The notes under the pieces are model-generated. The model did not search any database. It had not been told where the DNA came from and saw nothing but the letters and a program-made list of their open reading frames with translations. Source: Seriola aureovittata (taxonomy: Eukaryota > Chordata > Actinopteri > Carangiformes > Carangidae). Taken from it: a stretch of DNA of 64,000 nt. The position numbers were made by a program, and so were the translations under genes. The stretch covers positions 20,382,001-20,446,000 of the forward strand of contig NC_079382.1 of NCBI RefSeq assembly GCF_021018895.1, read 5' to 3'. The first letter of the stretch is position 1; every line of letters starts with the position of its first letter. Below are positions 46,358 to 57,430 of the stretch, piece by piece.

Positions 46358-46719
46358 AAAGGTCCCATATAGTACAAAGGTAGATTTCCATGTGTTGTTT
46401 GATTATAGATCAGGTCTAGGTTCTATATTAATACTGTGAAAGTATCAAAGCGCTCAGTCCACAGAAAATTGCACACAGCCTGTATTCAGAAACTGAGCCT
46501 TAAAACGAGCCGTCAGGACTTCTGTAACTTTGTGACGTAACAACAAAGCAAAGCTGATTGGCTCAGCGACCTGTTGTTGCTGGAGCTCCATCGAGAAGCC
46601 TGAGAGAAAAGATGTAAAACTACATTGGGATGGTGTTTGGTTCTTAAAACCACAAATATATCTTATTATGGATCAACACTTCAAATAAAACAAAGGTAAA
46701 GTGTAAAATATGGGACCTT
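46358..46719. mobile_element. Short inverted-repeat transposable element (GGTCCCATAT family), complete
   Basis: The ends AAGGTCCCATAT (46359-46370) and ATATGGGACCTT (46708-46719) are perfect 12-bp inverted repeats; extended to 18 bp they match at about 15. The body is about 360 bp, non-coding, with a CCAAT-like GCTGATTGGCTCAGC in the middle. A truncated copy in the opposite orientation lies at 38719-38850. This is a MITE of a family frequent in fish; the target duplication is not clear, so the superfamily is left open (hAT is possible). Confidence 0.75.
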
Positions 46720-47099
46720 GTTATGTTTAATCAAATTACCACAACTAACAAATTATACCACTAACTTTTTAGCTACACTCTACTTTTCTGACGATGTTAG
46801 ACATCTGAAAATATGTTCAGGCTTAATCTGGACAAAAGATGGAAATTCTTTTGTTTAGTCCTGCCATAGAAACATTATTATTTTATTTGAAGTCAAACTT
46901 GGACAACTATCAGATTATGTGAAGCCAGCAGCTAAAAATTCAGGTTTGTGCTTTGACTCTGAGCTGACATTCAGTGGGCGAGGGAAATTGTTTTATAAAA
47001 TCCTCCTTTCTCCAGCTGAGGAGTATCTCAAAATAAAGGTTGTTCACAAGGTGACCTCACAAAAGCAGTAAATGCCTTGAAGCCTTGAAGCTTTCAACC
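46720..47099. other. No gene seen
   Basis: Unremarkable sequence between the MITE and a LINE fragment. Confidence 0.5.
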
Positions 47100-47300
47100 A
47101 CATGAACACACCACTTTTGTTTCATCTGTCTTCCATTGGCTCCCAGCTACTTTTAGAATTCATTTTAAAATTGTATGAGAAACTTTAAATCTGTTCATGT
47201 TGTCTTGGCCTGTATTAATGACCTCTTGACCCTTTAACCTGAGCTCCTCAGTAGCAGCTTTGCTGGCTGTACCTTTCGGCTTGGGATTTGCTTTGATAAT
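47100..47300 (+). pseudogene. LINE reverse transcriptase C-terminal fragment
   Basis: From 47134 the plus strand encodes HWLPATFRIHFKIV and then TGA. H-W-L-P-x-x-x-R-I-x-F-K is the conserved motif after the reverse transcriptase domain in L2/Rex-type LINEs of fish. The preceding bases (GAACACACCACTTTTGTTTC) match the nucleotide consensus I know for the residues before it, and the following part to about 47290 (CTGAGCTCCTCAGTAGCAGC) fits with more frame breaks. It is a short decayed piece. The 186-codon minus-strand frame at 47160-47720 overlaps it and is not a gene. Confidence 0.6.
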
Positions 47301-47639
47301 AACTATCAAGGCAAATGTTTGGGGCCCACAAGGCCAAAGGGACCCCTGATGGCCTCTCATATTGGCACATTTTGCAAAGACAACAATAAACCCCCCTAAA
47401 TCTCCCATGTAGACACTATACTGTGGATTGCTGCTGCCCCAAAACCCCCTTAATTGGGCCCCCTGATGATGTGTGCTGTAGCTAGTTTCTACCGATTGCG
47501 TGCATGTGAGATGTTTAGGGGACATCTGTAAATTGTAACATCTGCCAGTAATCTGCATGTGGGGGTTTCTTTTTTTGGGGGGGCCCCCAGAGTCTAGGAT
47601 CATCACTGTACATGATATGCATAGGGTATACAGGGTACA
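47301..47639. other. No gene seen; G/C homopolymer-rich
   Basis: Several runs of C and G (CCCCCC near 47392, TTTTTTTGGGGGGGCCCCC near 47570). No family is recognised. Confidence 0.45.
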
Positions 47640-47990
47640 CAATATATTGTGGGGCAGGATGTGATGGTGGTGGCGATGGGACCCAGATAGCAAAATAAAT
47701 CTGGCCCATATTTCCGCCACATGCTTGTTTTCTTCTGGCCCAGTATATGGCTCGTTCCATGGCCTGAATCTGTCCCATATACAGCATGACTGTCAGATGC
47801 TACTTCCACATCTGAACTAATTCTGGTGTACACACAGAAAATCTTGTGGCTGTCCAACAGTACCAGAGGATAACAGTCAGAATCTGCCCAGATGTGGAAG
47901 AATATGGGCCAGACTTGGGCCGAGGAAACATGCATATGTTGCGCCAGAAGTTTCATTTTGCTAACTGGGGAGAAAAAAGGTCCAGACAGA
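47640..47990. repeat. Degenerate repeat with scattered TGGCCCA / TGGGCCA words
   Basis: CTGGCCCATAT, TCTGGCCCAGTATATGG, TATGGGCCAGACTTGGGCC and GCCCAGATGTGG recur in both orientations over 350 bp. It looks like an old DNA element or minisatellite with inverted symmetry (TGGCCCA to the left, TGGGCCA to the right). Overlapping open frames on both strands are incidental. Confidence 0.4.
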
Positions 47991-48922
47991 CCCAAACACA
48001 AAATTTTGCCTGGGCTCCCCCATCAGCTAAAAACTGGTGGTGCTCTCAGGCTTCCTAAAATAAGTAATATGAATGAAGATAAACAATAAAATAACCTGAA
48101 CCTGGAAAATAAAAATCTTTTATTTGGTGTTGCAGTCCTCATAGTTCCCACTCTGGAGGAGCAATGAAAACACACTGTAGCAGTAAGCTGTGACTAACAC
48201 AACCTTTCCTCCTTAAAGGCTTCAAGCCAAGACCATGGAACCACCACTGTAGCATATACAAAATGGACTTCACTGAAACTAAGCCTTTAATGTCCTCTTC
48301 AGCCACTTCAAAGCTGATTAATGCAAATTGATGGATTTAGTACCATACTTAAGACCACAGTAAAACCCTTATGCATTACATTTATCATTCACTGTGCTTA
48401 TAATCTCTCTATTTAATGCCTTTCATTCCATATGAGCATTATATGGACATTGTGTAAAAAAAAAACACTTTAGATGAAATAATACCTTTGGTTTTACTCA
48501 TCTTGAAACCATTAAAGGAATTATATTACATTAGGAATTTGAATGTAATGTCAGCAATCATTTCATCAGAAAAGATGACACATTTATCAAAAAGTGGTTA
48601 TCTCATTTTGAAACTAACTTCTTCATTTCATGGTTATTCTGCTAAATCTTTTTTTTTTTTTTTTTCGTAGCCACTCTAACTTGTTTTCTGTGATTGCTTT
48701 ATTTAAGCATGAGGAATGAAGTCGTTGTGCTCCCTGGTGGCCTTCAGCTCAGAGCTTTGATTAGTCCTGCAAGCCTCATATTTACTTTTGTATAAACCCA
48801 GTATCAGCTGATTTTAAGCTTAAAAAAGCAAAACAGCAGATATTACATTTATGTGACATTGTAGCTTGACTGATAAATCAATTACAGATATTTTATTTTT
48901 GAGACTCTGGTGAGCATTGTAA
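47991..48922. other. No gene seen; poly-T at about 48649-48665
   Basis: Unique AT-rich sequence with a 17-nt poly-T near its end. No exon or retroposon body is recognised. Confidence 0.5.
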
Positions 48923-49363
48923 CCCCATAGACTGTAAAAATGATGGACGTGGCCTCCGTGACGTCATTCTGAAAGGCAGTTATGAAGCTCAGAGTGAGCT
49001 GCTCTGCTGTCGCCATCTTGGCAGTGCCTGACTCCGCCTAACTCCCAGCTCATCCAAAAAGAGGTAGGGACGTGTGTGGAGCTGAGGCTTCTGTGTATGC
49101 TGGTTTGTGGAAAACATCCAACCCTAAAATTCAAATGGTGAGTTATATAAAAATATAACCCCCTTACAGTTGTCATAAACGAGATAAATAGCTGTAGAGA
49201 CCAAAACAGTTTTTTGTACCAGGCTTTAAACATGTTTATTTCTGCTGTAAAGTTGGACATTTTAACATGGGAGTTTATGGGGATTGATTCACTTTTGGAG
49301 CCAGACTTGATTGGTCATTAGAGGAACTGCAGTTATTAGCACTTCAGTGTTGGCTTCATTTTC
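48923..49363 (+). mobile_element. Short interspersed fish element (CCATAGACTGTA...CTTCATTTT)
   Basis: It opens with CCCATAGACTGTAAAAATGA and GGCCTCCGTGACGTCATTCT, then TCGCCATCTTGGCAG, and ends with AACATGGGAGTTTATGGGG, TTTGGAGCCAGACTTG, GAGGAACTGCAGTTA and TTGGCTTCATTTT. These phrases in this order mark one of the most common short elements of fish genomes, probably a non-autonomous DNA transposon. A partial, reversed copy lies at 14372-14489. TGACGTCA at 48959-48966 is a perfect CRE-type palindrome carried by the element. It has no coding capacity. Confidence 0.7.
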
Positions 49364-52340
49364 CATCCAAATGATCCAAATCTTTAGATCATTTGCTATG
49401 ATATGTGGTCGACATATTCAATGTCACCAGAGGATGAATCCTAAGGAGGGTTGTGCATTTCAGTTTTCCAACTACAAGAGGGCACCAGTAAGAAAATATT
49501 TTAATCTTAGAGAGGGGCCTGCATATTTGCAAACATTACTAAACATATTAAACCAGCCAGTGAAAGGAAATCACAACCAATATAACTTCCAATATAACTG
49601 ACCTTTGACCAAATCATAGTTTTTTCCCCATATGTCCTTTTCTAATGAAGTCAGAGATAATAAATACATAGCCAATTCCCTGATGGACCATTGGCTGGAT
49701 GATGGTGTTTGCTGTGGTTGCTAGGAGATTGAGGAGAGAAAGCCTCAGTAAAATATCCCGAGAGTCTTTTTTCAGCTGATTGCAGAGGGAAATTGTCCTT
49801 TAGTAATATTTCTATCAGTAACACATTTCTTGAATATGGATCCTGCTAGTTTTGCCTCTTGATTCCTGATAAAATTCAGACAGGTTAAAGTGGTCTGTAT
49901 CCTCTGACTCACAGTACAGTATAACACTGAACAGAACAGGTCCCACTTTCCCAGTGGCTGGGAAGTTGAAGTGGCAGTGCTTTCTGTGGAATCAGTGGAG
50001 CATGAAAAGCTTTCTCCCCAGGCTACGGGCACACAAGAATGTCAGAGAGGACGAGTTTGTTCTGTCTGGCCACATGGTGCCACAGGAGAGGCGTCTTCTT
50101 TCAGGGAGTTGGATCAGAGTGTGGAACAAACTCACAGTGAGGAGCTCCTGAGCATTACTGCAACAGGCCCAGCAACAACAAGACTGACAGGGTGTTCACT
50201 CTGCACTCTCTGTTCGACAGGAGATTTGATTGTACCGAGTCATTTCTCACCAAATTTCGCTGGAGCCAAGTTTACTGTGAGGTTTCCAACTAAACATAAG
50301 ACGACAGTGGAGGAGCAGGCTGTACCTGGCAAACAGAGATTTCTGAGGGCGCTGTCACACAAATTGAACCTGTGCAAACTCTGCAGAGCTTACAAGCTTT
50401 TTTTTTTTTTTTTGGTAGGTGAGAGTCCATTAGGAGTGACAATGCAATCGGAAAGAGCAGGTGTAGAATGAGATATTTTCCCTCAGTGTAGCACAGGTCC
50501 AGCTGTCATGAAAGCCACCATACAGCCACTGGTCCCACCCTGTTACTCACTGGAGATGGAAAGGAGTCTTGCTCTTATTGGCAAATATCTTTGCTGTTTC
50601 CTGAAATGCCTGTGTCCACTGGAGGCTTTAGGCCAGGGGAAAACCTTGTTTTTTGCAGTGTTAGCTGTCAATTCAACTATAAAAGATTATTGTTATATCC
50701 TATCAGCATACACACCAGCAGAGTGTGAAATAAGCCTGTAAATAGAGAGATTGATAAAAGGAAATACAACAGTGACCACGGTGTGACACCAGTAATATAA
50801 CTTATTTGTAACATATTAATTATTTTTTATTGTAAGACTAAAATTGTAAGAAAATCATTTGGTAAACAGTAGGTTGATAGTGGAGAATTCTGCAAAACCC
50901 CAAATTAAACTGATGAACAGCCCCGACATGTACAATTAGAAATAAATTAGTGACTCCTAGTGGCAGCATCAAAAAAAATACACTTCTACATAACGCATTG
51001 TTTTCTATGTAAACATCTTGAAGAAGCTCATTTATGAGATGATTAACAAAAAAACTTGTCAGGATACACCGCTGTCCTACTTCCCAACAGATATTTCATC
51101 ACATTTGATGCTTGGATCAGCACATCCTATCTACTGCACTGTAAAATACTTCTTCTACCTTCATCATGTGTCCAGAGTGTGCTATCAGTGTGCAAGTATA
51201 TTTCTTGGCACACATATTTTGTTTTAAGCTACTATCATTATTTCTTGTTTAGCTACTTCACCAAGAACGTCTGTCTGTCACCATTCCTGCTCAGCATGCC
51301 TGCAATAGGTATAATATGTAGCCTATAGGTAAGCTAGAGGAACTCCACTGCTATATTATCCTGGCTGAAATAATGCGTACAGAAAGGAATGTCATCAAAG
51401 TTCGAACTGAATATAGAAATGTCAGACTGATTTGTTTCCATGAAAACTGGAAAATTATAGCATATTGTTATATTGTTCATTCTGTGCTACTTGCTATGCT
51501 AGCATGGCTTTTTAAGCTTTTAAATGACCGTTATGTTGCAGGTATGTTAGTAGCTTTGTCTTTTCACATATAATGTGGAATAGCAATGTAAAATATTATT
51601 TGTTACTGTATTATTTTATACTAACCAGTAGGTCATGTGAGACTTCTTGTGTAGACACGTACAGTGACTAGCCTACTAGTCGAGGTCAAATCGCGAAAAG
51701 TCATTATACCCTGAGCCACCGCTAGAAAACATAAGGAGAGGAAAGTCCACATCAGATTTAAACATGGCACACAACTCCCCTGCAGCTGTGTTGGCATCTC
51801 ATCTGGTGCCACCGGAAGTTTCACAACTAGCCTACAACTATCACTCAACTCATGTTGGTTTGTTAAGAAACAACTGTCCAGCATCAGCTGGAACAATGGC
51901 TGTCACTATGGCATCCCACTGAAACAAGCCACATAGATGTCACTGGCAGCTGCTGGTGCCACCACAAGTGTCACCGATTCATGTCACAATCACTCAGTCA
52001 ATTTTGTTTACCTTTTTTTACCTACCTGTCATCTGTCAGAAGGGTGGCTGCAAACATTATATCTTACCGGCAGATGCCACAAACGGAGGCAGATACCGTG
52101 GCAAATGGTTGTGCCACCGGAAGTGCTGTTGCCTCTTTCCAGCTCTGGATATACAGTATGAAATTTTATTCCTAGAATTTACTTCACTCCTGTTAAAATG
52201 TGTAGGATGGGTTCTGTCAACACTTACCTCTCCTGGCACTACAAGCAAGAAAAATACACTTTTTTCCACATGTTTGGCAATGCTTGGAGATAAGAGTTTT
52301 CTGGGAAAATGTGAGCAAGTACCTGGATAATATTATAGGT
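49364..52340. other. No gene recognised; poly-T at 50398-50413
   Basis: It includes a 166-codon plus-strand frame (49971-50471) which ends over the poly-T as poly-Phe and has no known domain. From 51780 to 52130 the phrase GGTGCCACCGGAAGT or a variant occurs three times (about 51799, 51954, 52110), each followed by partly similar sequence, so this part is a weak three-unit repeat of roughly 155 bp. Confidence 0.45.
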
Positions 52341-54867
52341 CATACTGTCCCTTGTGATGCTTTTTTATTGATTTTACTGTGTTAGACAACAATTGCCACA
52401 GTTTTTTTTTATGTGTGTGGAGGCTTAGGGCAAATTTCACTCACTGGTTCACATACACAATCTCCTCAGTCATGGGATCGTGAACACCGTGGGCTTCTGG
52501 GCTCAAACATCCCTTCATCCATGACCTGGGAACAATCCTCCCCTTTCCACCTCGACCCAGCAGCAGACAGTGAGCAGTAGCAGACCAGTCAAGCCAAGCA
52601 GGCCTTACTTTGCCTTAGGGTTTCTACTGTGCTCAATGGTTTTCCCTGCATTGACTTAGAAACATGAGACCAGGTTACTCTCCAGAACAACTTCTCCTCA
52701 TAATGTGATAAGAGTAATAATGATAACAATAATATAATAATGTAAAAATTTTAAATACATTGTGGAATACAAGTGGAGTTATGTGATATTTAAAGTAAAT
52801 AGCTGCCATATTGCAATTGTTTATATGCGGTGGAAATGCCCTGAACCTTTTTGTTAAAGTGACATTGACAGAATATTTACTTGAATGGTAAAATTCAGAT
52901 GTTGCAACTGACCCCAACCCTGGGGACAGTTGCAACATATAGTACATTCAGTTTCATTGATTAACAGCAGTAGATGTTGAATGTGTCTTCTGGCTTCCTG
53001 GTGGGAGGAGGGTCTAACTGAGCATGTGCAAAACCCAATGCTGGAGACAGCTCTTGGTGAGTAAAGGAATGAAGTTTGATACTGAACATTTCTTTTAAAC
53101 TGGTAAGTTAACAACTGTTAATGCTAACGATGGCTATGTAGCAATAGCAAAACTTACAAATAGCTCCTTTAATTACCAAAGAAAAGTGCCCAAAACATTC
53201 ACCTTAACAATTTTCATTGGTTTTCTACTCATTTTGTTGTTTGTTGGTATATTTTTCTCTCTCTTACAGACAAGTAGACAATCAGACATGACCTTCCAGC
53301 TACAACAGGGGTTGATACCACTCAGGCATCAATAATGAATGCCAGGTTTTGGTATTTAACTTTTGATAGCAGACACAGTGACTTCTTCTTCTGTCTGCAG
53401 ACTGATTTTTTCTCAGCTAGAAAAACATACTGCACCGTTTCTCTCCGCCTAAACAGGTACAGCAGTGACAAGCCTCTTCTCTGGGGATCGTCAAAAAAAA
53501 TAAGCCGCACTGGGAAATGCAGGAAATCACGACTTGAAGTAGAAGTAGATGAGGGGAACATGGTTCCACCAAAAAAAAAAAAAAAAAAAAAGTAAATTAC
53601 AACACTTCGGCACCCCTGGGACACACTCAACATCACAAATTGATGATGTCTAACAGTGTGAGAGTATCCGCAGGTGGATTTTTTCTCTCACCTCAGAGTC
53701 AGTAATGCATGGCATTAACCTGGGTCTAACTTTTTTTTTTTTAACAAGTTGATATAAACCACATTCTACAGAGACCACATTTCATTTTCAAGGGTTTGTA
53801 GATAATTTCAGCGAGAGCTCCCAGTTATGCCTCAGCGCCGCAGTGATGGCTCCATTAACGCCACCATTCCCATTTAACCTAGTTACCACTCAAACAGCAA
53901 ATTAATGTTTCACTTCAGTGTTCATGAGGGCCTTGCGTCACATTTCAGGGCTTGGCGAGATTAATGGCATCAGTCATAATGTGGTAATATCTAGCTCTGT
54001 CTCAAGGAGGGCCCAATCTGTGGCTCCCACAGTATGTGACCAACATTTCATGGTTCTCTAGCCGTTTTCTTTCAAGGACATGTTGTAGTAGAGTGAAGCG
54101 CTGCGGCCGCTCTGAGCTAATGGACCTTGAATGTGGAATGTTCCAAAAGAGCGGGCTCCTCACTGCGGAGTGTGGCAGGCCCTGATTACAGAAGTGACAG
54201 TCTGGACATCCAGAAGAATTACTATGATTGTTCTGCTGGAGTCGGAGGAAAAAAGGGGAGGGCCTGCGGGATAAATCACTCTTTATCTAGTCTATCAGAT
54301 GATTCCATAGTGCGTATAGCAATAACAATATCTCCTGGAGGACCTTCAGTAGTGTCTAACACACTAACACAAGCTCTGAGTATATCTTTTTAGTATAAGA
54401 CGCAGTTAAGAGTCTGTCAGGGAGAAAACATTACCCCAGAGCTCTACTACCAACGCCGTCTTTCTTATGAAGCTGAACGAGCCTTGACTCTGTCAATTAC
54501 TGTGTATAGTTCACTGGCATCTTATGCTTTCTTTTGCATAGACATTTGAATCACCCTCTGATGGAGAAGAAAGTTATTTCAAAGCCTTGCCAAAACAAAC
54601 ATCCACTTTATCCTTAGGTATCAGGAAATGTGCAGCACTACAGATCAATCATTTTCCTTCAGTCCTCTCAGACATTACAGAGAAAACAGAAGATGGGCAT
54701 GGATTTAATATCGGCAAGTATTAGTGCGTCAGAACAGTGTAAACAGCTTGTGTCCATCATATATTCACAGGCAGACTTGGAGAAGTTTAGTTACAGAGTT
54801 ATGTGAGACGGAAGTCGGAAAAATCCTGCATCCACTAATAATATTGTTTGAGGTACTTAGACTTTAC
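52341..54867. other. No gene seen; poly-A at 53571-53591
   Basis: The 21-nt poly-A has no recognisable retroposon body upstream. From about 53800 to 54060 the sequence is repeat-free and evenly composed (GCTCCATTAACGCCACC, CATTTAACCTAGTTACC, GAGATTAATGGCATCAGTC), resembling conserved non-coding DNA. That is an impression only. Confidence 0.45.
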
Positions 54868-54906
54868 TAGATAGCTAGATAGACAGATAGATAGATAGAT
54901 GGATAG
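54868..54906. repeat. (GATA)n tetranucleotide repeat, imperfect
   Basis: About nine GATA/GCTA/GACA/GGAT units; the same tetranucleotide class as the ATCT array at 19.8 kb, on the other strand. Confidence 0.9.
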
Positions 54907-55299
54907 AATATTTGTTCCTTTATGGATTCCACTGTTCTTAAACTATAGTAAACAGTTTAAAAACCTTTTGGATTTTTGGAAAAATCTTTGTCACAAAGCT
55001 GAAAGCTGACTTTCATAAGCTCAACAAAAGTTTACTTTTTAGAGATTTGTGGTTTTTACAGAGCAGTGATGCTACAAACATGATGATCTCACAGAATATG
55101 ATGCATTGCTGTGTTAAATTACCCAACAGTATATGAAGTAGGTAAAATTAGCTCAACTTTACACATCTGCAGCAGTAAAATGCAACATGCACATTAATGC
55201 AGCAGTAATATTAATCCAAAAACATCATATATAACTGTAAAACACTGACAGGGACCATTTTTCTCCACAAGTACTTTTACTTTTGATACAATGCATTTG
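54907..55299. other. No gene seen
   Basis: Unremarkable AT-rich sequence preceding the LINE cluster. Confidence 0.5.
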
Positions 55300-55800
55300 C
55301 AAGGCAAGGCAAATTTATTTGTGTAACACATTATCATACACAGAGGTCATTCAACGTGCTTAACAGAAATAAAAACTAATTAAAATAATTAAAAGGCATA
55401 AGAAGAAAGCAGTATAAAAACACAGGTTATAAATCGGGTAATATCTAATTAAAGTGCAAGATTAAGTGATTAAATGAAGGCAGTGGAGAATAGAGCAGTT
55501 AATGGCTTCTTTTCAAAGCCAGTTACGGTTTGAGCTGGTGCCAGCAGTGGGCAGCATAGTTACTGAATGTTAGTTCTCCCTGTTTAGTCAAAACTCCAGG
55601 CACCACTCACTGACCAGCTCCTGCAGGTCTTAGAGACTTATTACACTTACATACATTGAACATTTCAGAAATATATTTATGGTCCAGACCATTTGGTGAC
55701 TTGCAAATTCACTTCCGTCTGACTGGAAGCCAGTGCTGGAGAACTGGAGCTATTTACTCTCTCTTCTCAGTATTTTATGAAGTTAAATGAGACTTACTTC
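55300..55800 (-). mobile_element. L2-like LINE 3' region, antisense (copy A)
   Basis: The plus strand starts with AAGGCAAGGCAAATTTATTTG, the antisense of the AATAAA + GCCTT tail, then AACGTGCTTAACAG (antisense AGCACTTT-type). It continues with GTTAGTTCTCCCTGTTTAG, GACTGGAAGCCAGTGCTGG and TTTACTCTCTCTTCTCAGTA, which are phrases of the antisense C-terminal region of a common fish LINE. Reverse transcriptase motifs are not included. The right limit is set where the recognisable phrases end. The same tail appears at 25906. Confidence 0.65.
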
Positions 55801-56229
55801 CATATTAGATGATTCTGCAATGCACACATTACATCCATGTTCAGTGTCAACGCAGGAAGTGATGTGGTCTAATTGGCGTGGAGGTTCGTGCCTGATATGC
55901 ATGCAGGGGACAAGTTTGTGCCCAATCTCAGACCTGCAATTAATGCTTCCCTTTTTCATTGACTGTAACTCTCCCTAACCTTGAGTGTTTTATTCGCCAA
56001 ACCCTAACCACATTATAGTTTATTTGAGATAACTATGATCACATTCTAACATTATCCATACTGTAGTTGTCATGATGTTGTATAAAAAGCTGAATATGTT
56101 ATTATGTAACATTAATATGTAAGACAAAACAAAACATAAACATTGAATACAATAAAATCAACTTATAAACCACTCTATTTAATTATCCCTCATTGCATAT
56201 AAGACGCAAAACCAATCACATAGTTCAAA
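55801..56229. other. No gene seen, between two LINE copies
   Basis: AT-rich sequence with no recognised family; it may be host sequence separating copies A and B or the tail of copy B. Confidence 0.4.
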
Positions 56230-57085
56230 ACAAACACACAGCTCCAGATCCAAAACATCTGGAATCAGATGTTGACAACCAGGAGAGGGAGAAAGGTCCC
56301 AGGACAGCTGATGTGAAAAGAGAGAGATAGGCACACAGCTTGGATGCCCATGTGCTTGAGGGGATAAACAAACAGGGTTAGAGATATGCAGTGGTTATCA
56401 GAGAGTTTACAGTAATCTCGTCAGCAGGACTGTATGTACTAGATTTAATGGATTGAGACTGAGACCGACCCACCGGTGGGAAACAGGTAACAGGTACAAA
56501 GCCTAAAATAGTCAAAGACTAAGCCACTAACTGAAAGTTAAGGTATAAAGACGAGAATAAAGTTTGGTTTAAAGGCCTCAACAGAGTCAGACAGTCTGAA
56601 GTCAGCAGGGAGGTCGTTCCAGAGGAAGTGGGCCCGATAGGAAAAAGCCCTGCAGCCAGCAGACATCTTTTTAACTCCAGGGTTAGAAAGAAGGCCTGTA
56701 TTCTAAGAGTGAAAAGCATGGGATGGAATATAAGGTTTAAGGAGATCAGACGGGTATGAAGGGGCATGATAGGAAAAAAGTCCTGCAGCTTGCTGACTTC
56801 TTTTTACCTCTGAGGACAGACAGGAGCCCTGGAATATTCAGCTTTAGAAGGTCACAAAGGTACGAAGGGGCATGCCCACTTATAACTTTGTATGTCATTA
56901 AAAGCACCTTAAAGTCTGATCTGACATGGATAGGGAGCCGACGAAGGGAAGCTAAAACTGGTGGGATTTGGTCATATTTTTTGGATTTAGTTCAAATTCC
57001 AGCTGCAGCATTCTTAACCATTTGTACACTAGCACATGTTATAACACTTGGCAGACCTAAAAACAAAATGATACAGTAATCCAGT
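56230..57085 (-). mobile_element. L2-like LINE, antisense (copy B), C-terminal part
   Basis: On the minus strand the coding sense for the region after the reverse transcriptase is recognisable, for example bases antisense to GGGAGGTCGTTCCAGAGGAA (encoding the W-N-x-L-P-like motif) and, at 56895-57030, the antisense phrases TTTGTATGTCATTAAAAGCA, GGGAAGCTAAAACTGGTG and AGCTGCAGCATTCTTAACC. These occur antisense in many fish LINEs. Reading frames are broken. The copy contains an internal tandem duplication at 56636-56873 and is interrupted at about 57086 by an unrelated repeat. Confidence 0.6.
56636..56873. repeat. Diverged tandem duplication inside the LINE
   Basis: GATAGGAAAAAGCCCTGCAG at 56636 recurs as GATAGGAAAAAAGTCCTGCAG at 56768, and the end of each unit reads GGGTATGAAGGGGCATG (to 56768) and AGGTACGAAGGGGCATG (to about 56873). 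Unit 1 is 132 bp and unit 2 about 106 bp, so the second has lost some 26 bp. Confidence 0.8.
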
Positions 57086-57430
57086 GTGACAGTTTTGATT
57101 TAGACTCTCAGCATGTTTCTATTATCCATAACTGTTCGACAAAGTTAACCATGTTGTTGTTATTGTAACCATGACAACAGAGATCCTGTAACATTGCGGA
57201 AGTACTTATTTTAACCCAAAATCACCATCTTTTCCTAAACCTAACCAAGCCACAACTGTTTTTATAATAAACATGAAGACAAAGGTAGGCATGCTGCTCT
57301 TGGTACAGTCCGTGTGTTTATTATTGAAACCATGACAACCAAAGTCCAGTATGCCTGCCTCCATAGGGGGCGTTTTTTCAGGAGCCACTCCTATGGATCA
57401 TATCAGAGGGTTGAAAAAAACAATCCCTGT
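57086..57430 (-). repeat. Insert: TGGTTACAATAAT / TTAGGTTTAGG repeat, copy 2
   Basis: The plus strand reads GTTATTGTAACCATGACAAC, TACTTATTTTAACCCAAAAT, TTTTCCTAAACCTAACCAAG and TTATTATTGAAACCATGACA, the reverse complement of modules of the repeat at 18490-18770 in the same order. LINE sequence is recognisable on both sides (ending near 57085, resuming near 57465 with TTATGTAGGTGAAAAAAGGC), so this repeat appears to have inserted into the LINE. Exact junctions are uncertain by some tens of bases. Confidence 0.65.

Noticed and set aside
47160..47720. Minus-strand frame of 186 codons, the longest in the window
   Set aside because: It overlaps a plus-strand LINE fragment and G/C-rich non-coding sequence, has no recognisable domain and no exon-like context; one frame of this length is not surprising in 64 kb.
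49971..50471. Plus-strand frame of 166 codons
   Set aside because: No domain, ends across a poly-T as poly-Phe, and overlaps other frames. Treated as chance, although a species comparison would settle it.
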